From positions 1 to 64,000 of the forward strand of contig JAPSLP010000024.1 of NCBI GenBank assembly GCA_031180665.1: a DNA stretch of 64,000 nt, in the 5' to 3' direction. Position numbers and translations under genes: made by a program. Under the pieces are notes generated by a model. That model was not told where the DNA came from, did no database searches, and was given only the letters and a program-made list of their open reading frames with translations. Shown here in pieces: positions 13,679 to 25,600 of this stretch (position 1 is the first letter of the stretch; every line of letters starts with the position of its first letter). The DNA is from Cupriavidus sp. Its GTDB lineage: Bacteria > Pseudomonadota > Gammaproteobacteria > Burkholderiales > Burkholderiaceae.

Positions 13679-16600
13679 GTGAATCGCAGCTATCGAGTGG
13701 TGTGGAACGCCGTGCTCAACGTCTGGCAGGCGGCGTCGGAGTTGACCAAGGCGCAAGGCAAGGGGAAAACCCGCACGGCACGCCGGGTGGTGGCACTGGG
13801 TGCCGGCGCCCTGGCTTTGTCGGGGGCGCAGGCTGGGACACTGCCCACCGGCGGGCAGATTGTCGGCGGCATCGGCAGCATCGGCCAGGCGGGTAACGCC
13901 ATGACCGTGCAGCAGGGCAGCGACAAGCTGGCGATCGATTGGCAGAGTTTTTCGATCGGCAAGGACAATCTGGTCCGCTTCATCCAGCCGGGCGCCGACG
14001 CGATCGCGCTGAACCGCGTGCTGGGCCAGGACGTCTCGGTGATCCAGGGCGCGCTGCAAGCCAATGGCAAGGTCTTCCTGGTCAATCCCAACGGCATCCT
14101 GTTCACGCCGGGCGCGCAGGTCGATGTCGGCGGCATCCTGGCGTCCACGCTGAAGATCAGCACGGAAGATTTCCTCGCGGGCAACTACCGCTTCAGCGGC
14201 GACAGCAACGCCGCAGTCGTCAACCAGGGCAGCATCCGCGCCGCGGATGGCGGCCTCGTCGCGCTGATCGCGGCGCGCGTGATCAACGAGGGCGATATTT
14301 CCGCCCCGAAGGGCGACGTGCTGCTCGCCGCTGGCAGCAAGGTCAAGCTGGACCTCGGCGGCCCGGTCGCACTCGAGGTCGAGCAGGGCGCGCTGGACGC
14401 ACTGATCGAGAACGGCGGTGCGATTCGCGCTGACGCGGGCAACATCCTGCTGACGGCCCGCGCCGCCGAGCAATTGGCCAGCACGGTGATCAACACCACC
14501 GGGCTGATCGAGGCGAAGTCGCTCGAAATCGGCCAGGACGGCACTGTGACCCTGAGCGCCGCAGGTGGCGGCGTCAACGTGGCCGGCACCGTCGACGTGT
14601 CGTCGAGCCAGGCCAAGGGCGGCAAGGTCGTGGTGACCGGCACCGACGTCAACGTGGCCAGCGGTGCCCGCATCTCCGCCACCGGCGCCACCGGCGGCGG
14701 CGAGATCTATGTCGGCGGCGGCTGGCAGGGCAAGGACACGGCCATCGCACAGGCCACCCGTACCCGGATCGCGGAGGGTGCGGTGCTCGACGCCTCCGCG
14801 ACGGTCAATGGAGACGGCGGGACCGTCGTGGCGTGGTCCGACATCTGGAACGCGGGCAGCGTCACGCAGGTCGATGGCACGCTGCGGGCACGCGGCGGCG
14901 CCCAAGGCGGCGACGGCGGACGGATCGAGACCAGCGGGGCGTCGCTCGGCGTCAGCCAGGCGGCCGATGCTTCGGCTGCCAACGGCAAGGGCGGCTTGTG
15001 GCTGCTGGACCCGGACGAAGTTACCGTGGCCTCGACCGGCGGTGCGATCGGCGATGCGACCGTCAGCCACGGCGCGATCAACGCGGCGCTGGGCGGCGGC
15101 ACCAACGTCGATATCCACGCTGCCAACAAGATTGACTGGCAGGAAGACTTCCAGGCGACCGTGGCCGCCTCGGGGGCGCGACTGAAGCTGCAGGTCGACA
15201 ACAATGTCGACGTGGAGAACCTCAATACCGGCATCTTCCTCAACGGGGGTATCGATGCCCGCGGCGCCGGCAATGGCAAGCTCGACGTCGTTCTGGACGG
15301 CAACGTCCGCATCGGCCAGGGCAAGGACATCGGCATCCATTCGAACGGCGGCGACGTGCTCTTCGGCGCCTACGTCGATTCGATTTCCCCGGACAAGGCG
15401 CTCGCCGGCAAGCTGCGCATCACGGCCGCCGACGGCACCGTGACGTTCGCCGACATGGTCGGCGGCACCAATGCGCTGGACGCGCTGTACGTCACCACCA
15501 CGACCAACGGCAAGACCTATATCAACGGCGCGATCGTCCGGACGCATAACGAGCAGGTCTACGAGAGTCCGGTCGAATTGGGCACCGTGCAGTTCGTCAA
15601 TCCGGATTTCGAAGAGGGAACCAACGGCTGGACCATTACCGATGGGCGGTTCATCACGGGTTCCACCGCGATCGACGGCTGGACTTCGCCGAAGGACACG
15701 ACCTACCCTTCGAACAACGGCAGTCAGACTGACAATGGCAACGTAACGGCCGACTTCAGCCACGGCCTGGTGGCCGGCAACGGAGGCGGCAAGGCGCTCC
15801 AGCTTGCGAGCGACGCAGACTGCGTCACTGCGGGGTATTGCGTCATCCGAGGGGGCTATGTCGTCAGTAACTCCACGGTTTCGCTTGCCAAAGGTGACAC
15901 CGTGTCGTTCGATTGGTCTGCCGCCGCGGGGGGCGACGCCCATGATGTCTTCGGCTACCTGCTGAACGTCAAGACCGGCGAAGCGAAAATCATTCTGAAC
16001 GACACGGGGACGTCCTCCGACGGCGCCCAGCCTTGGCAAACGGTATCGGTGAAGGCCGACAAGGCCGGCACTTACAAGTTCGTGTTTGTGTCCGGCAGCT
16101 ACGACTTCACCGGCGGCAAGGTGCTCGGTGCAAGCCTGTCTATTGACAATATCGTAACCACTGGCGGCCAGAAGGGCCTGCAAGGCTCCTCCATCTCCAT
16201 TCGCCAGGGCGTGAATGCCACCGACAACAACCTGACGTTCAAGACCAACGAGATCGACCTCAACGGTCCCGTCATCGGCACCGGCAAGCTGGCCTTCGAG
16301 ACGCTGACCCCCACGACCAATATCGAAGTCGGCGGCGCGCGCGGCGGCGGCGGCGATTCCACCACGGACGGCACGTTGAAGCTGTCCAACGAAGACATCG
16401 CCGCATTGGGCGACGGCTTCAAGTCGGTGCGCGTCGGCGACAGCACGATGAAGGGCAACATCTCCATCGTCGAGGACAGTCGCTTCAACGACGATCTGAT
16501 CCTGAACGCCGGCACGGGCAATATCGCCATCAATGCCGGCCTGACGGTCAAGGACGTTTCGGGTATCGGCAAGGACGACGGGCACAATCCGGTGATCGTG

Positions 16601-19600
16601 CTGGAGTCGAAGGGCGGTACCGTGACGCAGCAGGAAACCGGCGCGCTGGACGCTGGCGGCCTGGTGCTGCTTGGTGACGGTGCGACCCATGACCTGGACA
16701 ACGCCGACAACCGCATTGGCACCATTGCCAGCGACACCGGCTCGGTCTCCTATGGCGTGGCGCCGGGGCAGACGCTGACGGTGGGCACGGTGACGACGCG
16801 CGAGGGCCAGACGTACACCGGCATGGTCAACGAGCGGGACACCAGCCTGACCGCCGACGAAATCGACATCGCCGCGACCATCAGCACCCAGAATGGCGGC
16901 ACGCTGGCCCTGAAGCAGAAGACGCCGGGCCTGGACATCCATCTGGGCGGTCCGGATACGGAGATCGTTGCCGATGGCGATCCGCTCCGACTGTCGCAGG
17001 CGGATCTGGACAACGTCAAGGACGGCTTCGGCAAGATCGCGATCGGCGACGGCAACACCCGCAACATCACGGTGGATGCCAATACTGGCGTGACGCTGAA
17101 GGATGACGTCGCACTGACCGCCGGCGGCAAGTTCGACCTGCAGGGCAACCTGAGCCTCGTCGATCCGCAGGGCAAGGACGAAGACGACACCATCGGCAAC
17201 GGCCTCGTACTGACTGTGGATGCTCGCCAAGGGGCCACGCAGGCCGACGGCGCCGTCATCCAGGCCGACGAACTGGCGCTGCGCGGCGACGGCGAGTTTG
17301 CGCTGGGCCGCGGCGCGCACGAGGTCGGCGTGATTGCAGCCGATGTCGGCGGTCTCGACTTCACCAGCGGCGGCGCGCTGACCGTGGGCACGGTCGATGG
17401 AACGACAGGCATCACGTCCGAGGAAGCGGTAGCGCTGCGCAGCGGCGGTGCGCTGGACATCCAGCAGGGCATCACGGTGACGGCGGGCACGGGGGAAGGC
17501 GGTAGCGATACCGGTACCCACCATGACGGCGACCGTACCAGCGACACCATCACGCTAGAGGCAGCCGGCCCCGTGACTCAGGGCGTCAACGGCAAGCTGG
17601 ACGCGCATGGCCTCGCGCTGCTCGGGGGCGACGGCATCGATTACGCGCTGGACCGGGCCAATAACCGGATCGACGTGATCGCGAGCGATGCCGGCAAGGT
17701 CAACTTCAACAATACCGGCAATGCCGAGGTGGGCACGCTGTCCGGGAAGAAGGCGGACGGCACGTCGTACACCGTGGTCGGCGTCGATAACAGCGGCGAC
17801 GTCAGCATCAAGACCGATGGCGACCTGTCGATCGGCGAGCAACTGGCTTCGACCGGCAACGTGTTCCTGAATGTCGGTGGCAAGACGACGCAGGACGCCG
17901 AAGGGAGCATCCGTGCCGACGGCTTGGCATTGAGCGGCGGCGACTACGCGTTGAACAACGCCGGCAACATCGTCGGCGACATCGCCAGCGATGCCGGCAA
18001 GGTGTCGTTCACGGGCAGCGGCGGCCTGAAGGTCGGCACGCTGACCGAGACCGATGGCAATGGCAACGTGGTTCGCGAGGTCACCGGCGTCAACAACACC
18101 GGCGACGTCAGCATCGCCACCAATGGCAACCTGTCGATCGGCGAACAACTTGCCTCCACCGGCAACGTGTTTCTCGACGTGGCTGGCAAGACGACGCAGG
18201 ACGCCGAAGGGGTGATCAAGGCCAATGGCCTGGCGCTGAGCGGTGGTGACTACGCGCTGAACAACGGCGGCAACACCGTCGGCGACATCGCGAGCAACGC
18301 CGGCAAGGTGTCGTTCACGGGCAGTGGCGACCTGAAGGTGGGTACGCTGACCGAGACCGACGGCGGCGGCAACGTGGTCCGTACGGTCACCGGCGTCAAC
18401 AACAGCGGCGACGTCAGCATCGCCACCAACGGCAACCTGTCGATCGAAGAGCAGCTGGCTTCGACCGGCAACGTGTTCCTGAACGTCGGTGGCAAGACCA
18501 CGCAGGATGCCGAGGGTGTGATCAAGGCCAATGGCCTGGCGCTGAGCGGTGGCGACTACGCGCTGAACAACGGCGGCAACATCGTTGGCGATATCGCCAG
18601 CGATGCCGGCAAGGTGTCGTTCACGGGCAGTGGCAACCTGAAGGTCGGCAAGCTGACCGAGACCGATGGCAACGGCAACGTGGTGCGCACGGTCACCGGC
18701 GTCAACAACACCGGTGACGTCAGCATCGCCACCAACGGCAACCTGTCGATCGAAGAGCAGCTGGCTTCGACCGGCAACGTGTTCCTGAACGTCGGTGGCA
18801 AGACGACGCAGGATGCCGAAGGCGTGATCAAGGCCAATGGTCTGGCGCTGAGCGGCGGCGACTACGCGCTGAACAACGGCGGCAACATCGTCGGCGACAT
18901 CGCCAGCAACGCCGGCAAGGTGTCGTTCACGGGCAGTGGCGACCTGAAGGTGGGTACGCTGACCGAGACCGATGGCAACGGCAACGTGGTGCGCACGGTC
19001 ACCGGCGTCAACAACAGCGGCGACGTCAGCATCAATACCGCCGGCAGCCTGACCATCGACGAGCAGCTCGCGTCGAGCGGCAACGTGTTCCTGAACGTTG
19101 GTGGCAAGACGAGCCAGGACAGCGAAGGCGTGATCAAGGCCAATGGCCTGGCGCTGACTGGCGGCGACTACGCGCTGAACAACGGCGGCAACATCGTTGG
19201 CGATATCGCCAGCAACGCCGGCAAGGTGTCGTTCACGGGCAGCGGCGACCTGAAGGTCGGCACGCTGACCGAGACCGATGGCAACGGCAACGTGGTCCGT
19301 ACGGTCACCGGCGTCGACAACACCGGTGACGTCAGCATCGCCACCAACGGCAACCTGTCGATCGGCGAACAACTCGCCTCCACCGGCAACGTGTTTCTTG
19401 ACGTGGCTGGCAAGACCACGCAGGACGCCGAAGGCGTGATCAAGGCCGATGGCCTGGCGTTGAGCGGTGGCGACTATGTGCTGAACAACGGCGGCAACAT
19501 CGTTGGCGATATCGCCAGCGATGCCGGCAAGGTGTCGTTCACGGGCAGTGGCGACCTGAAGGTCGGCAAGCTGACCGAGACCGACGGAAACGGAACCGTG

Positions 19601-22600
19601 GTGCGCACGCTCACTGGCGTGAACAACACCGGCGACGTCAGCATCGCCACCAACGGCAACCTGTCGATCGAAGAGCAACTGAGCACGACCGGCAATGTGT
19701 TCCTGAATGCGGGCGGCAAGACGACGCAGGGCGCGGAAGGCGTGATCAATGCCAATGGCTTGGCATTGATCGGTGGCGACTATGTGCTGAACAACGGTGG
19801 CAACATCGTTGGCAACATCGCCAGCGATGCCGGCAAGGTGAGCTTTGCCAACAGCGGAAACCTGAAGGTTGGCACGCTGACCGAGACCGACGGCAACGGC
19901 GACACGGTACGCACGGTCACCGGCGTCAACAACACCGGCGACGTCAGCATCGCCACCAACGGCAACCTGTCGATCGAAGAGCAACTGAGCACGACCGGCA
20001 ATGTGTTCCTGAATGCGGGCGGCAAGACGACGCAGGGCGCGGAAGGCGTGATCAAGGCCAATGGTCTGGCGTTGAGCGGTGGCGACTATGCGCTGAACAA
20101 CGGTGGCAACACCGTCGGCAACATCGCCAGCGATGCCGGCAAGGTGAGCTTTGCCAACAGCGGCAACCTGAAGGTGGGCACGCTGACCGAGACCGACGGC
20201 AACGGCAACCATGTTCGCACGGTCACCGGCGTCAACAACACCGGCGATGTCAGCATCGCGACCCATGGCGACCTGTCGATTGAAGAGCAACTGAGCACGA
20301 CCGGCAACGTGTTCCTGAACGCCGGTGGCAAGACCACGCAGGACGCGGAAGGCGTGATCAAGGCCGATGGCCTGGCGTTGCGCGGTGGCGACTATGTGCT
20401 GAACAACGGTGGCAACATCGTCGGCGATATCGCCAGCGATGCCGGCAAGGTCAGCTTTACCAATAGCGGCAACCTGAAGGTCGGCACGCTGATCGAGACC
20501 GATGGCAACGGCGACACGGTACGCACGGTCACTGGCGTGAACAACACCGGTGACGTCAGCATCGCCACCAACGGCAACCTGTCGATCGAAGAGCAACTGA
20601 GCACGACCGGCAATGTGTTCCTGAACGCGGGCGGCAAGACGACGCAGGGCGCGGAAGGCGTGATCAATGCCAATGGCTTGGCATTGATCGGTGGCGACTA
20701 TGTGCTGAATAACGGTGGCAACACCGTCGGCGACATCGCCAGCACCGCCGGCAAGGTGAACTTTGCCAATAGCGGCAACCTGAAGGTGGGCACGCTGACC
20801 GAGACCGACGGCAACGGCAACCATGTTCGCACGGTCACCGGCGTGAACAACACCGGCGATGTCAGCATCGCGACCCATGGCGACCTGTCGATCGAAGAGC
20901 AACTGAGCACGACCGGCAATGTGTTCCTGAATGCGGGTGGCAAGACCACGCAGGACGCGGAAGGCGTGATCAAGGCCAATGGTCTGGCTCTGACTGGCGG
21001 TGACTACGCGCTGAACAACGGTGGCAACCTGGTTGGCGACATCGCCAGCGATGCCGGCAAGGTCAGCTTCACCAACAGCGGCAACCTGAAGGTTGGCACG
21101 CTGACCGAAACCGATGGCAATGGCAACGATGTTCGTACGGTCACCGGTGTCAACAACACTGGCGACGTCAGCATCAACACCGACGGCAACCTGACCATCG
21201 ACGAGCGGCTCGCTTCCAGCGGCAACGTGTTCCTGAACGTTGGTGGCAAGACCACGCAGGACGCGGAAGGCGTGATCAAGGCCAATGGTCTGGGTCTGAC
21301 TGGCGGTGATTACGCACTGAACAACGGCGGCAACACCGTCGGCGACATCGCCAGCAATGCGGGCAAGGTGTCGTTCACGGGCAGTGGCGACCTGAAGGTT
21401 GGCACGCTGATCGAGACCGATGGCAACGGCGACACGGTACGCACGGTCACCGGCGTCAACAACACCGGCGACGTCAGCATCGCGACCAGCGGCAACCTGT
21501 CGATCGAAGAGCAGTTGGCCTCCACCGGCAACGTGTTCCTGAACGCCGGTGGCAAGACAACGCAGGACGCCGAAGGCGTGATCAAGGCCAATGGCCTGGC
21601 GTTGAGCGGTGGCGACTATGTGCTGAACAACGGTGGCAACATCGTTGGCGATATCGCCAGCGATGCCGGCAAGGTGAGCTTCACCAACAGCGGAAACCTG
21701 AAGGTTGGCACGCTGACCGAAACCGATGGCAACGGCAACGATGTTCGCACGGTCACCGGCGTGAACAACACCGGCGATGTCAGCATCGCGACGAATGGCG
21801 ACCTGTCGATCGGCGAGCAACTGAGCGCGACCGGCAACGTGTTCCTGAACGTCGGAGGCAAGACGACCCAAGACACCGAAGGCGTGATCAAGGCCGATGG
21901 CTTGGCGTTGAGCGGCGGCGACTACGCGCTGAACAACGGTGGCAACATCGTTGGCGATATCGCCAGCGATGCCGGCAAGGTCAGCGTTACCAACAGCGGC
22001 AACTTGAAGGTCGGCACGTTGACCGAGACCGATGGCAACGGCAACGACGTCCGTACGGTCACCGGTGTCAACAACACTGGCGATGTCAGCATCAACACCG
22101 ACGGCAACCTGACCATCGACGAGCAGCTCGCTTCGAGCGGCAACGTGTTCCTGAACGTTGGTGGTAAGACCACGCAGGACGCGGAAGGCGTGATCAAGGC
22201 CAATGGTCTGGGTCTGACTGGCGGTGATTACACGCTGAACAACGGTGGCAACACCGTCGGCGACATCGCCAGCACCGCCGGCAAGGTGAACTTTGCCAAT
22301 AGCGGCGACCTCAAGGTTGGAACGCTGACCGAGACCGATGGCAACGGCAACCATGTTCGCACGGTCACCGGCGTGAACAACACCGGCGATGTCAGCATCG
22401 CGACCCATGGCGACCTGTCGATCGAAGAGCAACTGAGCACGACCGGCAACGTGTTCCTGAATGCGGGTGGCAAGACCACGCAGGACGCGGAAGGCGTGAT
22501 CAAGGCCAATGGTCTGGCTCTGACTGGCGGTGACTACGCGCTGAACAACGGTGGCAACCTGGTTGGCGACATCGCCAGCGATGCCGGCAAGGTCAGCTTC

Positions 22601-25600
22601 ACCAACAGCGGCAACCTGAAGGTTGGCACGCTGACCGAAACCGATGGCAATGGCAACGATGTTCGTACGGTCACCGGTGTCAACAACACTGGCGACGTCA
22701 GCATCAACACCGACGGAAACCTGACCATCGAGGAGCAGCTCGCTTCCAGCGGCAACGTGTTCCTGAACGTCGGTGGCAAGACGACGCAGGACGCTGAAGG
22801 CGTGATCAAGGCCAATGGTCTGGGTCTGACTGGCGGTGATTACGCGCTGAACAACGGCGGCAACACCGTCGGCGACATCGCCAGCAATGCGGGCAAGGTG
22901 TCGTTCACGGGCAGTGGCGACCTGAAGGTCGGCACGCTGATCGAGACCGACGGCAACGGCGACACGGTACGCACGGTCACCGGCGTCAACAACACCGGCG
23001 ACGTCAGCATTGCGACCAACGGCAACCTGTCGATCGAAGAGCAGTTGGCCTCCACCGGCAACGTGTTCCTGAACGCCGGTGGCAAGACAACGCAGGACGC
23101 CGAAGGCGTGATCAAGGCCAATGGTCTGGCGTTGAGCGGTGGCGACTATGCGCTGAACAACGGTGGCAACTTCGTTGGCGACATCGCCAGCAACGCCGGC
23201 AAGGTGAGCTTTGCCAACAGCGGCGACCTGAAGGTCGGTACGCTGACCGAGACCGACGGCAACGGCAACGTGGTGCGCAAGGTCACCGGCGTCAACAACA
23301 CTGGCGACGTCAGCATCAACACCGCCGGCAGCCTGACCATCGACGAGCTGCTCGCGTCGACCGGCAACGTGTTCCTGAACGTCGGTGGCAAGACGACGCA
23401 GGACGCCGAAGGCGTGATCAAGGCCAATGGTCTGGCGCTGACTGGCGGCCACTACGCGCTGAACAACGGTGGCAACATCGTTGGCGACATCGCCAGCAAC
23501 GCCGGCAAGGTGAGCTTTGCCAACAGCGGCGACCTGAAGGTCGGTACGCTGACCGAGACCGATGGCAATGGCAACGTGGTGCGCGAGGTCACCGGCGTCA
23601 ACAACGCTGGCGACGTCAGCATCGCGACCAACGGCAACCTGTCGATCGGCGAACAACTTGCCTCCACCGGCAACGTGTTCCTCGACGTGGCTGGCAAGAC
23701 CACGCAGGACGCCGAAGGGGTGATCAAGGCCAATGGTCTGGCTCTGAACGGTGGCGACTACGCGTTGAACAACGCCGGCAACATCGTTGGCGACATCGCC
23801 AGCAACGCCGGCAAGGTGAGCTTTGCCAACAGCGGCGACCTGAAGGTCGGCACGCTGACCGAGACCGACGGCAACGGCAACGTGGTCCGTACGGTCACCG
23901 GCGTCAACAACACCGGCGACGTCAGCATCGCCACCAATGGCAACCTGTCGATCGGCGAACAACTCGCCACCACCGGCAACGTGTTCCTCGACGTGGCTGG
24001 CAAGACGACGCAGGACGCCGAAGGGGTGATCAAGGCCAATGGCCTGGCGCTGAGCGGTGGTGACTACGCGTTGAACAACGGCGGCAACACCGTCGGCGAC
24101 ATCGCGAGCAACGCCGGCAAGGTGTCGTTCACGGGCAGTGGCGACCTGAAGGTGGGTACGCTGACCGAGACCGACGGCAACGGCAACGTGGTCCGCACGG
24201 TCACCGGCGTCAACAACACTGGCGACGTCGGCATCAATACCGCCGGCAGCCTGACGATCGACGAGCAGCTCGCGTCGAGCGGCAACGTGTTCCTGAACGT
24301 CGGTGGCAAGACGACGCAGGACGCCGAAGGCGTCATCAAGGCCAATGGCTTGGCGCTAACTGGCGGCGACTACGCGCTGAACAACGGTGGCAACATCGTC
24401 CGCGACATCGCCAGCACCGCCGGCAAGGTGAGCTTTGCCAACAGCGGCGACCTGAAGGTCGGCACGCTGACCGAGACCGACGGCAACGGCAACGTGGTCC
24501 GTACGGTCACTGGCGTGAACAACACCGGCGACGTCAGCGTCGCGGCCAACGGCAATCTGTCGATCGAAGAGCAGTTGGCTTCGACCGGCAACGTGTTCCT
24601 CGACGTGGGCGGTAAGACCACGCAGGACGCGTCGAAGGGCGGCATTCGCGCAGCGGGCCTGGCGCTGAAGGGCGGCGACTTCGATCTGGACGATGGCAGC
24701 AACCTCGTTGGCCAGATCGCCAGCCGTGCTCGCGATTTGAGCTTTGCCGGCCAGGGTGACCTGACCATCGGCGCGCTGACCGAGTACGCCATCAGCGATG
24801 GTGCGCAGATCGATCGGATTGTTGGCATCGCCAACACCGGCAAGGTTCGTGTGACTACGCCGGACGGCGACATCGCGGTGACGCAAAACGTCGCAACGAC
24901 CAGCAATGCCGCCGATGCGATCGTGCTGAATGCGGGCGCGGCCCATGCGGCAGGCGATGCCACCGGCGGCGACGTGATCGTCGCTGCAGGCCGGACGATC
25001 GAGGCCGGTGCAGGCGGGCGCGCGGTGATTTACACCGGCAGCGTCGCGGGCAGCGCGGGCGTCGTCGATGCGGTCGGCAGCGGCACCGGAAACTTCCGGT
25101 ACAACAGTTCCGAGACGGAGAGCAACTTCGGCCGTCCGCTGGGCGCGACCGGAACCTATGCGATCTATCGCGAGCAGCCCAAGATCGTGGTGTCGACCAA
25201 CGGCCAGACCACCACGCAGAAGCTCTACGACGGCAAGCCGGTGTTCGACGGCGGCGGCATGGCGGGCTTCGACGTCAGCGGCCTGGTCAACGGCGACCTG
25301 AAGGCGATGCTGGGGGATCCGACGTATCGGATCTCCGGCGTCGCGCCGGGCTCGTACCCGATCGATATCTCGCTGCTCAACGAGCTTGGCTATGCAGTGC
25401 AGAACGATCCGAACAACGCGATGCTGACCGTGCGGCCCAGCCAGACCTACGACAGCGCGATCGAAACGATCGGTGCTGTGGTCAGCAATGGCGTGTGGCA
25501 GGGCGAAGCCCATGGAGGCCTGGCTGGCCGCCGGCGCGACGACGACTATGCCGTCAGGGACCGGGCCAGCTTTGCTGTCACGGGCCTGAACCTGGTGCAG

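Noticed and set aside
13661-17524. 1287-aa minus-strand ORF antisense to the tpsA N-terminal region
   Set aside because: High-GC antisense ORF; the plus strand has the ESPR and TPS domain.
17555-23962. 2135-aa minus-strand ORF and series of ~93-aa minus-strand ORFs spaced 306 bp apart
   Set aside because: They are exact antisense by-products of the tpsA 306-bp repeat array; composition is artefactual (VDAGDRADHVAVAIGLGQRA repeats) and the plus frame carries the TPS/ESPR architecture.
17936-24670. Regularly spaced repeats that could suggest a CRISPR array or satellite
   Set aside because: Period is 306 bp, repeats are contiguous, in frame with an open 4-kb-codon ORF, and vary by codon substitutions; no spacer structure or cas genes.
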